64,000 bases of DNA, taken from contig CATOSZ010000003.1 of assembly GCA_951812805.1 (NCBI GenBank), positions 884,557 to 948,556 of the forward strand. The letters run 5' to 3'. Every line of letters starts with the position of its first letter. Within the stretch, counting starts at the first letter, position 1. The position numbers and the translations under genes are program-made. The stretch comes from an uncultured Alphaproteobacteria bacterium (GTDB lineage Bacteria > Pseudomonadota > Alphaproteobacteria > GCA-2731375). Under the pieces are notes generated by a model that saw only the letters and a program-made list of their open reading frames with translations, ran no database searches and was not told the origin of the DNA. This document shows, one piece after another, positions 44,765 through 52,463 of the stretch.

Positions 44765-46432
44765 GTGAGCGGCGGGCTCGTTCTCTTGGACATCGTCGGC
44801 GGCGTCGCCCTGTTGATCTGGGGCACGCGGATGGTGCGCACGGGCGTCATCCGGGCGTACGGCGCCGGCCTGCGCCGGGCCCTTGCCGCCGCCACGGCGA
44901 ACCGCCTGCTCGCCTTCCTCGCCGGCATGGGCGCCACGGCGCTGATGCAAAGTTCCACCGCGACCGCGATGATGACCGTCTCCTTCGCCAGCCGCGAGCT
45001 GATCGCGCTGGCGCCGGCACTGGCGCTGATGCTGGGGGCGGACGTCGGCACCACCCTGGTCGCACAGCTGCTCTCGCTCGACCTCGGCTGGCTGTCGCCG
45101 GCGCTGATCCTGGGCGGGCTCGTCAGCTTCCTCTCGGCGAACGCCGGCCGGCGGCGCCATCTCGGGCGGGTCGCCATCGGTCTCGGCCTGATGCTGCTGG
45201 CCTTGCGCCTGATCCTCGCCGCCGCCGCCCCGCTCGGCCAGTCGGAAACCTTCACGGCGGTACTCGGCACGCTGGGGGACGAGCCGGTGCTGGCCTTTTT
45301 GCTGGCGGTGCCGCTCACCTGGCTGGCGCATTCCTCGCTCGCCATCGTGCTGCTGGTGATGTCGCTCGCGGCCGGCGGGTTGATCGACCTCGCCCCGGCG
45401 CTGGCCATGGTGCTCGGCGCCAATGTCGGTGGCGCCATCGCCCCGGTGGCGATCCACTTCCGCGCCCCGCCCGAAGCCCGCCGCGTGCCGATCGGCAACC
45501 TCGCCATGCGCCTGATCGGCGCACTCGCGGCGCTGCCGTTGCTGCCTCTGGCGCTGCCCTGGCTGATGGCGCTGGAGGCGGACACGGCGCGGCGCATCGT
45601 CGACTTCCATACCGGCTTCAACCTGGCGTTGGCGCTGCTCTTCCTGCCCCTGATCGGGCCGATGGCGCGTGCCCTGGAGGCGCTGCTGCCCGCCCGCCCC
45701 GACACCGAGGATCCCGGTCGCCCCCGCTATCTCGACGAGAGCGAGCTGGAGACCCCCGCCGTCGCAATTGCCTCGGCGGCGCGGGAAACCCTGCGCATGG
45801 GCGATGAAGTGGCCGGCATGCTGGAACGCTCGATCGAGGCCTTCCGGGTCAACGACGTCAAGCTGGTCGCCGAAATCGAGGCGGCGGACGACGTGGTCGA
45901 TCGCCTGTACGGGGCGATCAAGTTCTATCTCACCCGGCTCAGCCAGTCGGAAATGGATGCCGGCGAAAGCCGCCGCCATGTCGCCGTGCTCACCTTCACC
46001 ACCAACCTCGAGCACGTCGGCGACATCATCGACAAGAACCTGATGGAGCTGGCCCGCAAGAAGGCCGCCAAGATGGCCGTCTTCTCCAGCGACGGCCTGG
46101 CGGAGATCGAGGCCCTGCACGTTCAGGTGATGCGGAACATGCACCTCGCCTTCAACGTCTTCATGTCGAACGACGTGAAGCTCGCCCGCCGCCTGCTGGA
46201 GACCAAGATCGAGCTGCGCGCGGCGGAGCGGGAAAGCATGCAGGGCAACTTCGCCCGCATCGGCGAAGGCCGGCCCGAAAGCGTCGAGACCAGCGCCATT
46301 CATCTCGACGTGATCCGCGACCTCCGGCGGATCAACAATCACCTGACCTCCGTCGCCTATCCGATCCTGGAGGCGGCCGGCGAACTCACGCAGAGCCGCC
46401 TGCGCCAGCCACGCCCGGCTTCCGAAAGTTAG
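44765..46432 (+). CDS. Na/Pi cotransporter family protein with PhoU-like domain
   Basis: The 555-residue protein has an NptA/PNaS-type membrane part in two inverted halves. The first half carries the Q-S-S motif at residues 62-64 (ALMQSSTATAMM); the second half has W-L-A-H-S-S with histidine in place of the glutamine. The C-terminal ~220 residues are helical and PhoU-like (ETLRMGDEVAGMLERSIEAF). It may import phosphate with sodium and sense its status. Start is GTG 44765 after a GGAGG. It ends tail-to-tail with the permease gene, overlapping by four bases. Confidence 0.88.
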   Translation: MSGGLVLLDIVGGVALLIWGTRMVRTGVIRAYGAGLRRALAAATANRLLAFLAGMGATALMQSSTATAMMTVSFASRELIALAPALALMLGADVGTTLVAQLLSLDLGWLSPALILGGLVSFLSANAGRRRHLGRVAIGLGLMLLALRLILAAAAPLGQSETFTAVLGTLGDEPVLAFLLAVPLTWLAHSSLAIVLLVMSLAAGGLIDLAPALAMVLGANVGGAIAPVAIHFRAPPEARRVPIGNLAMRLIGALAALPLLPLALPWLMALEADTARRIVDFHTGFNLALALLFLPLIGPMARALEALLPARPDTEDPGRPRYLDESELETPAVAIASAARETLRMGDEVAGMLERSIEAFRVNDVKLVAEIEAADDVVDRLYGAIKFYLTRLSQSEMDAGESRRHVAVLTFTTNLEHVGDIIDKNLMELARKKAAKMAVFSSDGLAEIEALHVQVMRNMHLAFNVFMSNDVKLARRLLETKIELRAAERESMQGNFARIGEGRPESVETSAIHLDVIRDLRRINNHLTSVAYPILEAAGELTQSRLRQPRPASES

Positions 46433-47256
46433 GCCTCGGTCCTGGCGAGCTTCTCGCTGCGCCAGCGCAGCAGTTCGACCACCGCCATCAGGCTGACCGA
46501 GATCACGATCAGCAAGGTCGCGATGGCGACGATGGAGGGATCGAGGTTGTCGCGCAGGCCGCTGAACAACTGGCGCGGCAGGGTGAACTGCGCGGGCGAG
46601 GCGATGAACAGGGCGACGACGACCTCGTCGAAGGAGGTGACGAAGGCGAAGATCGCGCCGGAGATGACGCCCGGCATGATCAGCGGCAGGGTGACCTTGA
46701 AGAAGGCGCGGAGCGGCGGCGCGCCGAGGCTTTGCGCCGCGCGCACCATGTTGCGATCGAAGCCCTGCAACGTCGCGGTGACGGTGATGACGACGAAGGG
46801 CACGGCCAGCACCGTGTGCGCCAAAATCATGCCGGTGAAGGTGCCGGCGAGGCCCATGCGTGCGAAGAGGAAATAGGCCGCGAGCGCCGTGATCACCAGC
46901 GGCACCATCATCGGCGAAATCAACAGCGCCATCACCAGCGGCTTGAAGCGGAACTCGATGCTGGTCAGGCCATAGGCGGCGAGCGTGCCGAGCACCGTCG
47001 CCAGCACCGTGGTCGCGCAGGCGATGACGACGCTGTTCTGCAGGGCCAGCATCCAGGGATAGGGCTGGAAGATGACCTCGAACCATTTCAGCGAGACCCC
47101 CGGCAGGGGATAGTTGAGCAGGCTGGAGGAGCTGACCGAGATCGGGATGACGACCACGATCGGCAGCAGCAGGAAGACAAAGACCAGGGCGCAGATCGCC
47201 TGAAAGCAGCGGTGCCAGATCCGCTGACCGGTGCTGGCATGGGGAGGCAAAGCCAT
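46429..47256 (-). CDS. ABC transporter permease, PotC type
   Basis: The 275-residue permease has six helices, with the EAA-type loop NMVRAAQSLGAPPLRAFFKV at about residues 170-190. It resembles PotC/YdcV of polyamine and similar importers. ATG 47256 (MALPPHASTG) has GAGGGAGG upstream; the longer open frame to 47988 is a shadow of the partner gene. It is the last gene of the potD-potB-potC operon here. No ATPase gene follows. Confidence 0.88.
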   Translation of the reverse strand: MALPPHASTGQRIWHRCFQAICALVFVFLLLPIVVVIPISVSSSSLLNYPLPGVSLKWFEVIFQPYPWMLALQNSVVIACATTVLATVLGTLAAYGLTSIEFRFKPLVMALLISPMMVPLVITALAAYFLFARMGLAGTFTGMILAHTVLAVPFVVITVTATLQGFDRNMVRAAQSLGAPPLRAFFKVTLPLIMPGVISGAIFAFVTSFDEVVVALFIASPAQFTLPRQLFSGLRDNLDPSIVAIATLLIVISVSLMAVVELLRWRSEKLARTEA

Positions 47257-47273
47257 GGCGCGTCGGACCTCCC

Positions 47274-48521
47274 TCAGCCGAGCTTCATGCCGCCGGCGCC
47301 GGCGAAGCGGTGATAGAGCGGATAGAGCACGGCGATGCAGGCCAGCAGCACGATCGCCAGCGCGCCGGCCAGGCCCCAGTTGGCGGTGTTGGTCGCGAAC
47401 TCGGCGATCAGGTAGGCGAGCATCTGGTCGCTGCCGCCGCCGATCAGCGCCGGCGTGATGTAGAAGCCGAGCGCGATGACATAGACCAGCAGACAGCCCG
47501 CCGCCAGGCCCGGCAGGGTCTGGGGAAAATAGACCCGCAGGAAAGCCCGCGCCGGCGCCGCGCCAAGGGATGCCGCGGCCCGCATGTGTTCGGGCGGGAT
47601 GCCCTTCATCACACTGTAAAGCGGCAGGATCATGAACGGCAGCAGGATGTGCGTCATCGAGATATAGACGCCGGTGCGATTGAAGATGAGGGCCAGCGGC
47701 TCCTCGACCAAGCCAAGACCGATGAGCGCGTCGTTTACGATGCCGGCCTTCTGCAACACGATCACCCAGGCCGCCGTGCGCACCAGCAGCGAGGTCCAGA
47801 ACGGCAACAGCACCATCAGGATCAACACCTTGGCGAGGCGCGGCGGGGCGTTGGCGATCATGTAGGCGACGGGATAGCCGAGCAGGAAACAGGCGAGCGT
47901 CACCACGAAGGCGATCCACAGCGTGCGCAGCAGGTTCTGGATATAGATCCGCTGCTCGGGCCGCGCGCGTTGGACGCTGCCGTCCCATTGCAGGTCGAGG
48001 TCGACGGCCTGCAACAGGTAGTGTGCCGTGACGGGCGCGCCGTTGCCCTTGAGGGTGCGCCAGTAGATCAACTCACCCCAGCGTTCGTCGCGCGCCAGCG
48101 CCGCTTCCTTGTAGGGCGGTTTCATCCGCTTGGCCTTGCGGCCGGTGCGCATCAGCAGGCTGCGAAAACCGCTGACCTCGTAGTTCAGCCGCAGCGAGAC
48201 CTTGGGCAGGGTCCGGTCCGCATAGCCGACGCGGGCATCCTCGATCAGGGCGGCGAAGACCGCCTCGTCCGGGATCGTCTCGCCGTCCCAGTCGCGAAGC
48301 GCGGCCGTCACCCGGGGCAGCATGGTGACCACCTCGGGATTGGCGACGGAGAAATACAGTACCGAACCGATCGGTACGGCGAAGAAGGCGACGAGAAACA
48401 GCACCAGCGGTGCCATCAGGGCGTAGGCGCGCAACCGGCGCCGACGCTCCGAACGGCGCAGCCGCAGGCGCAGGGTCGTCGTGCCCGTCAGGGCGTCATC
48501 GGCCACGGGCGCTATCGTCAT
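47274..48521 (-). CDS. ABC transporter permease, PotB type with large periplasmic insert
   Basis: The 415-residue permease has a first helix at about residues 33-55, then a ~130-residue hydrophilic, presumably periplasmic segment (YADRTLPKVSLRLNYEVSGF) before the core of five helices. The EAA loop is EHMRAAASLGAAPARAFLRV. The long insert is known in a subset of PotB-like proteins from alphaproteobacteria and is absent from E. coli PotB. It lies 17 bases before the PotC gene. Confidence 0.88.
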   Translation of the reverse strand: MTIAPVADDALTGTTTLRLRLRRSERRRRLRAYALMAPLVLFLVAFFAVPIGSVLYFSVANPEVVTMLPRVTAALRDWDGETIPDEAVFAALIEDARVGYADRTLPKVSLRLNYEVSGFRSLLMRTGRKAKRMKPPYKEAALARDERWGELIYWRTLKGNGAPVTAHYLLQAVDLDLQWDGSVQRARPEQRIYIQNLLRTLWIAFVVTLACFLLGYPVAYMIANAPPRLAKVLILMVLLPFWTSLLVRTAAWVIVLQKAGIVNDALIGLGLVEEPLALIFNRTGVYISMTHILLPFMILPLYSVMKGIPPEHMRAAASLGAAPARAFLRVYFPQTLPGLAAGCLLVYVIALGFYITPALIGGGSDQMLAYLIAEFATNTANWGLAGALAIVLLACIAVLYPLYHRFAGAGGMKLG

Positions 48522-48542
48522 GGCCCAGGTGCCCTAGCCGAA

Positions 48543-48568
48543 GCAGGGGCGGCACGCGGCCCCCCTGC
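48543..48568 (-). promoter_or_regulatory. Intercistronic stem-loop after the binding-protein gene
   Basis: GCAGGGG (48543-48549) pairs with CCCCTGC (48562-48568), with an inner GGC/GCC extension and a one-base bulge. There is no T-tract. It lies between binding-protein and permease genes, like the stem-loop at 8459-8482. Confidence 0.5.
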
Positions 48569-48585
48569 CCGGCCGGAACAACGGC

Positions 48586-49644
48586 CTATTTGGCCTTCCA
48601 GGCGGTCCACCGCTCGAAGATCTCGTCCGAGTTGTCGAGCCAGAACTCGACCGAGTCTTCGCGGCCGGTATCGAGCGCGTCCTTGATATGGTCGCCGGCC
48701 GGTAGGGCGGCCATGACCTCGGGCGTGATGTACTTCACCGCTTCCCGGTTCGGCTGGCCGTAGGTGTAGTCGTTGGTGAAGGCCGCCTCGCGCTTGGGAT
48801 CGGAGAAGTACTTGAGGAACTCGTAGCCGGTGTCGACATGTTCCGAGCCCTTGAAGATGACCCATTTGTCGACATAGAGGATGTTGTTCTGCCACATCAT
48901 CTTCAGGCCGTGGCCGTCCTTGTTGGCCTTGGCGATGCGGCCGTTGTAAGCGGTGCTCATCACCACGTCGCCGCTGACCAGCCATTCCGGCGCCTGGGCG
49001 CCCGCTTCCCACCACTGGATCTGGCTCTTGATCGTGTCCAGCTTGGCGAAGGCGCGGTCGAGGCCGGCCTTGGTGTTCATCACCTTGTAGACGTCCTTCA
49101 CGTCTACGCCGTCGGCCATCAGCGCGAATTCCAGCGTCCCCTTGGGATCGCTGCGCACGCCGCGCTTGCCGGGAATCTTGGCGAGGTCGAAGAAGTCGGC
49201 GATGCCGTTCGGCTGTGCCTTGGCGTTCTTCGGGTTCCAGGCGACGAGCTGCGAGACCACGACCACGCCGAGACCGCATTCCGAAACCGCCGGTTCGATA
49301 TAGCTCGACTTCGGCCCGATACGCGACCAGTCGAGCTTGACGAACAGGCCCTCCTCGCAGCCGCGGATCAGCTCGGAATTCTCGACCTGCACGACGTCCC
49401 AGGGCCGGTTGCCCGTCTCCTGCATCGCCTTGAACTGCGCCCAGCCGCCGAGATAGGTGTCCTCGAGGACCTTGATGCCCTTGGAATCGCCGAACGGCTT
49501 GAAGAAGTGCTTGCGCTGCGAGTCCTGATAACCGCCGCCCCAGGACGAGATGGTGAAATCGCGCGCCTGCACCGCACCGGCCGCCATCAAGCCTGCAAGG
49601 CCGGCGGCGACGGCGAGACGCAGCGTCGTTTTTGACATGGTCAT
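48586..49644 (-). CDS. Periplasmic substrate-binding protein, PotD-like
   Basis: The 352-residue protein begins with a signal peptide (MTMSKTTLRLAVAAGL to AVQA). The mature N-terminus RDFTISSWGGGYQDSQRKHFF and later SGDVVMSTAYNGRIAKAN match the spermidine/putrescine-type family 1 binding proteins. ATG 49644 follows GGAGG by eight bases; the open frame up to 49761 is not needed. It is the first gene of the operon with the two permeases. Ligand may be a polyamine or other small cation; not proven. Confidence 0.88.
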   Translation of the reverse strand: MTMSKTTLRLAVAAGLAGLMAAGAVQARDFTISSWGGGYQDSQRKHFFKPFGDSKGIKVLEDTYLGGWAQFKAMQETGNRPWDVVQVENSELIRGCEEGLFVKLDWSRIGPKSSYIEPAVSECGLGVVVVSQLVAWNPKNAKAQPNGIADFFDLAKIPGKRGVRSDPKGTLEFALMADGVDVKDVYKVMNTKAGLDRAFAKLDTIKSQIQWWEAGAQAPEWLVSGDVVMSTAYNGRIAKANKDGHGLKMMWQNNILYVDKWVIFKGSEHVDTGYEFLKYFSDPKREAAFTNDYTYGQPNREAVKYITPEVMAALPAGDHIKDALDTGREDSVEFWLDNSDEIFERWTAWKAK

Positions 49645-49779
49645 TGGGTGTTCCTCCCCCCTCGGGTGTTTGAAGTGACAAGTGTAGCAGGGTGCGAAGG
49701 AAGTGCGAGTCGCATCGGCGCACCAGATCGAGGTCTCGAAAGAGCCGGAGATTGTGGGCAATAGACGTACAAACCAATT
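49645..49779. other. Upstream region of the PotD-like gene
   Basis: No gene is seen. The region should carry the promoter of the PotD-like operon, but I found no convincing -35/-10 pair. Confidence 0.3.
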
Positions 49780-49802
49780 CCCTCGGCGAAACCAACCGAG
49801 GG
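49780..49802 (-). terminator. Likely terminator of the mre-rodA operon
   Basis: CCCTCGG and CCGAGGG (49780-49786, 49796-49802) form a seven-pair stem with a nine-base loop. On the minus strand it is followed by AATTGGTTTG. It lies 58 bases past the stop of the interrupted small membrane gene. Confidence 0.45.
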
Positions 49803-49895
49803 CGTCAGGGTGACACTCTCAATTTAGAGATTGCATAAACAGCGAAATTATCTCGTTATCTATACCAGGAACAAGACGAGAATAGCGAGAATACC

Positions 49896-49905
49896 GATCT
49901 CCACC
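49896..49905. repeat. ISAs1 target-site duplication, left copy (second element)
   Basis: GATCTCCACC directly before the left IS end, repeated exactly at 51115-51124. Confidence 0.92.
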
Positions 49906-51114
49906 CAGGGGAATCGCATTTGGAATTGCCTTGACGTGCGTGTTTGATCTTGAGGTATTGGCGCGAATCGATTCTACCCGGTCTTTTCACGGGTGGAGGT
50001 TGCGATGGAAGGCTTTCTGGAGTGCTTTGAGGGTCTCGAGGATCCGCGGACTGGCAATGCCGGGCGTCACGATCTGCTGGAGATCTTGACGATCGCCCTG
50101 TGCACGGTCCTCTCGGGCGGTCAGACGGCGGTCGACATGGCGATCTTCGCGCGTGAAAAGGAGGCGTTCCTGCGGGAATTTCTCGTACTCGAACATGGCG
50201 TGCCGAGCCACGACACCTTCAGCCGGGTGTTCCGGTTGCTGGATCCGGAGGCGTTCGGCGCCTGCTTCCAGCGCTTCATGGCGCGCTTTTCCGAGACCTG
50301 CCAAGGGGTCATTGCGATCGACGGCAAGGTGGTGCGGCGATCCTACGACAAGGCGAGCGGCACGTCGGCGCTGCATATGGTCTCGGCCTGGGGCTGTGAT
50401 CAGCGGCTGGTGTTGGGGCAAGTCGCCACCGACGCCAAGTCCAACGAGATCACCGCCGTGCCGAAGCTGTTGAAACTATTGAGCCTCGAGGGGACGATCG
50501 TGACCGTGGACGCCCTCAATTGCCAGCGCGCCATCGCCAGCCAGATTATCGAGCAGGGGGGTGACTACGCCCTGGCGTTGAAGGGCAATCAAGGCACGCT
50601 GCATGACGACGTGAGAACCTTCCTCGACGATCCGAAAGCCGAAGCGACCACCACCGACACCACGGTCGATGGCGATCATGGCCGCATCGAGACCCGTGCC
50701 GCTCTCGTCTCCAGCCACGTCGAGTGGCTGCAAGAGCGCCATCATTGGCCGGGCCTGAAGGCGGTCGCCAAAGTCACCCGGACCCGCGAGTGCGCGGAGA
50801 AGACGTCGAGCGAAACCGCCTACTACCTGCTCAGCCAGCCGCTCGACGCCGAGCGCTTCAATCCCGTTGCCCGGGCGCACTGGGGGGTCGAAAACCGCCT
50901 GCACTGGTGCCTCGATGTCCAAATGAACGAAGACCAAGACAGAACCCGCAAGGACAATGGACCGCACAATCTCGCCGTCCTGCGCCACATGGCGCTCAAT
51001 GTCATGCGAAAGGATCCACGAAAAGACTCGCTGCGCGCCAAGTTCAAAATCGCCGCTTGGAACAACGACTATCTCCTGTCACTCCTCGGCAAATTCTGAA
51101 ATGCGATTGCCCTG
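49906..51114 (+). mobile_element. ISAs1-family insertion sequence, copy 2
   Basis: This is a complete 1209-bp element with the same ends, orientation and encoded protein as copy 1, flanked by its own 10-bp duplication. It lies inside the small membrane-protein gene at the 3' end of the mre operon, in the opposite direction to that operon. Confidence 0.95.
50005..51099 (+). CDS. ISAs1-family DDE transposase
   Basis: The 364-residue protein is identical to the transposase at 357-1451, with the same start choice (ATG after GGAGG). An intact frame and full IS ends mean it could still move the element. Confidence 0.95.
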   Translation: MEGFLECFEGLEDPRTGNAGRHDLLEILTIALCTVLSGGQTAVDMAIFAREKEAFLREFLVLEHGVPSHDTFSRVFRLLDPEAFGACFQRFMARFSETCQGVIAIDGKVVRRSYDKASGTSALHMVSAWGCDQRLVLGQVATDAKSNEITAVPKLLKLLSLEGTIVTVDALNCQRAIASQIIEQGGDYALALKGNQGTLHDDVRTFLDDPKAEATTTDTTVDGDHGRIETRAALVSSHVEWLQERHHWPGLKAVAKVTRTRECAEKTSSETAYYLLSQPLDAERFNPVARAHWGVENRLHWCLDVQMNEDQDRTRKDNGPHNLAVLRHMALNVMRKDPRKDSLRAKFKIAAWNNDYLLSLLGKF

Positions 51115-51124
51115 GATCTCCACC
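51115..51124. repeat. ISAs1 target-site duplication, right copy (second element)
   Basis: GATCTCCACC directly after the right IS end, an exact copy of 49896-49905. Confidence 0.92.
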
Positions 51125-51305
51125 ACCATGAAAATCAATGTCAAAGTCAGATCCAAAATATTGTAAATCCACCAGCGCCGCCGCCATTCCTCACGCATGA
51201 CTCTGCGGTAAGTGGGACTGAAGAGGTAGGCCCAGCCTCGGTATATGAATGGGAGGCTACCGAGCTCGCCAAATAAATCGAAAAGAAACACGGATACCTC
51301 CGCCC

Positions 51306-52463
51306 TTACGCCCCCAACTGATCGGGCCGGCGCGGGATCGGCACGTCGCGGTGCACGAAGACGCCGATCAGCAGGCCGAAGCCGACCAACAGGGTCACCA
51401 TCGCCGTGCCGCCGTAGGAGACCAGCGGCAAGGGCACGCCGACGACCGGGATCAGGCCGGTCACCATGGCGATGTTGATGAAGACGTAGAGAATGAAGGT
51501 GGTGGTGACGCCGATCGCGACCAGGCGACCGAACTGATTGCGGGCGCGGAGCGAGATGGCGAAACCGTAGGCGAGGATCGCCAGGTAGAGGCCGACCAGG
51601 ACGAGACAGCCGAGCAGGCCCAGTTCCTCGGCCAGCATGGTGAAGATGAAATCGGTCTGCTGCTCGGGCAGGAAGCTCAAATGGCTCTGCGTGCCCTGCA
51701 TGAAACCCCGGCCGAAGACGCCGCCGGAGCCGAGCGCGATCTTCGATTGCAGGATGTGATAGCCGGCGCCCAGGGGATCGGATTCCGGAACCAGGAACGT
51801 CAGCACGCGATCGCGCTGATAGTCGTGCAGGCCGAAGCGCCAGGCGAAGGGCACGACGATCACGGTCGCCAGCGCCACCAGGGCGAACTTCCACCAGCGC
51901 ACGCCGGCCTGGAAGAACAGCACCGCGGCGACGGCGGCGATCAGCAGCGCCGTGCCGAGGTCGGGCTGGCGGAGGACCAGGAACACCGGTGCCGCGACCA
52001 TCACCAGCGGCGGGATCAACAGCAGCGGGCGGCCGATCTCCTCGTGGCCGATACCGTGGAAATAGCGGGCCAGCGCCAGCACCAGGGCGATCTTCATGAC
52101 TTCCGAGGGCTGCAGCTGAAAGGCCCCGAGATCGACCCAGCGCCTGGCACCCATCCCAGTGACGCCCATGACCTCGACGGCGATCAGCAGGACGAGGGCG
52201 ACCGCATAGATCGCATAGGCCTGGCGCAGCCAGACGCGAATATCCACCAGGGCGATGACCAGCATCGCGACCAGGCCGACCCCGAAGCGGATCATCTGCC
52301 GCGAGGCCCAGGGCGAGACGGAACCGTTCGCCGCGGAATACAGCATGGCGAAGCCGATCGCCGCGACCGAGGCCAGCAGCAGCACCAGCCCCCAATTGAC
52401 GTCCAGCAGCTTGCTGCCGAGCGTCGCCTTCTCCGCGTTTCGGGTATGGCCGCCGAGGCTCAT
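51306..52463 (-). CDS. rodA: Peptidoglycan glycosyltransferase RodA
   Basis: The 385-residue SEDS-family membrane enzyme polymerises lipid II glycan strands during lateral wall growth with PBP2. Ten or so helices are visible, with LQPSEVMKIALVLALARYF, QPDLGTALL and PLPLVSYGGTAMV, all SEDS signatures including the catalytic-loop region. It overlaps mrdA by four bases. Length is normal. Confidence 0.95.
   Translation of the reverse strand: MSLGGHTRNAEKATLGSKLLDVNWGLVLLLASVAAIGFAMLYSAANGSVSPWASRQMIRFGVGLVAMLVIALVDIRVWLRQAYAIYAVALVLLIAVEVMGVTGMGARRWVDLGAFQLQPSEVMKIALVLALARYFHGIGHEEIGRPLLLIPPLVMVAAPVFLVLRQPDLGTALLIAAVAAVLFFQAGVRWWKFALVALATVIVVPFAWRFGLHDYQRDRVLTFLVPESDPLGAGYHILQSKIALGSGGVFGRGFMQGTQSHLSFLPEQQTDFIFTMLAEELGLLGCLVLVGLYLAILAYGFAISLRARNQFGRLVAIGVTTTFILYVFINIAMVTGLIPVVGVPLPLVSYGGTAMVTLLVGFGLLIGVFVHRDVPIPRRPDQLGA

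Larger units (their letters stand above)
49860..51291 (-). pseudogene. 70-residue membrane protein gene after rodA, split by ISAs1
   Basis: The start is a GTG at 51291, five bases after GGAGG and 14 bases after the rodA stop. Codons 1-59 run to 51115; ISAs1 intervenes; the last 11 codons and TAG are at 49895-49860. Joined, the frame is exact. The protein has FLFDLFGELGSLPFIYRGW, a basic stretch (REEWRRRWW), and one C-terminal helix ending VVEIGILAILVLFLV. With the IS in place the last 11 residues become QGNRISEFAEE (stop at 51079), which cuts the helix in half. I do not recognise the family. Position suggests a role with the elongation machinery. Confidence 0.72.

Noticed and set aside
258..51114. 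The whole 51 kb as a composite transposon bounded by two ISAs1 copies
   Set aside because: Each IS has its own separate target duplication, and the interval contains core genes such as rpsF, rpsR, rplI and rlmN.
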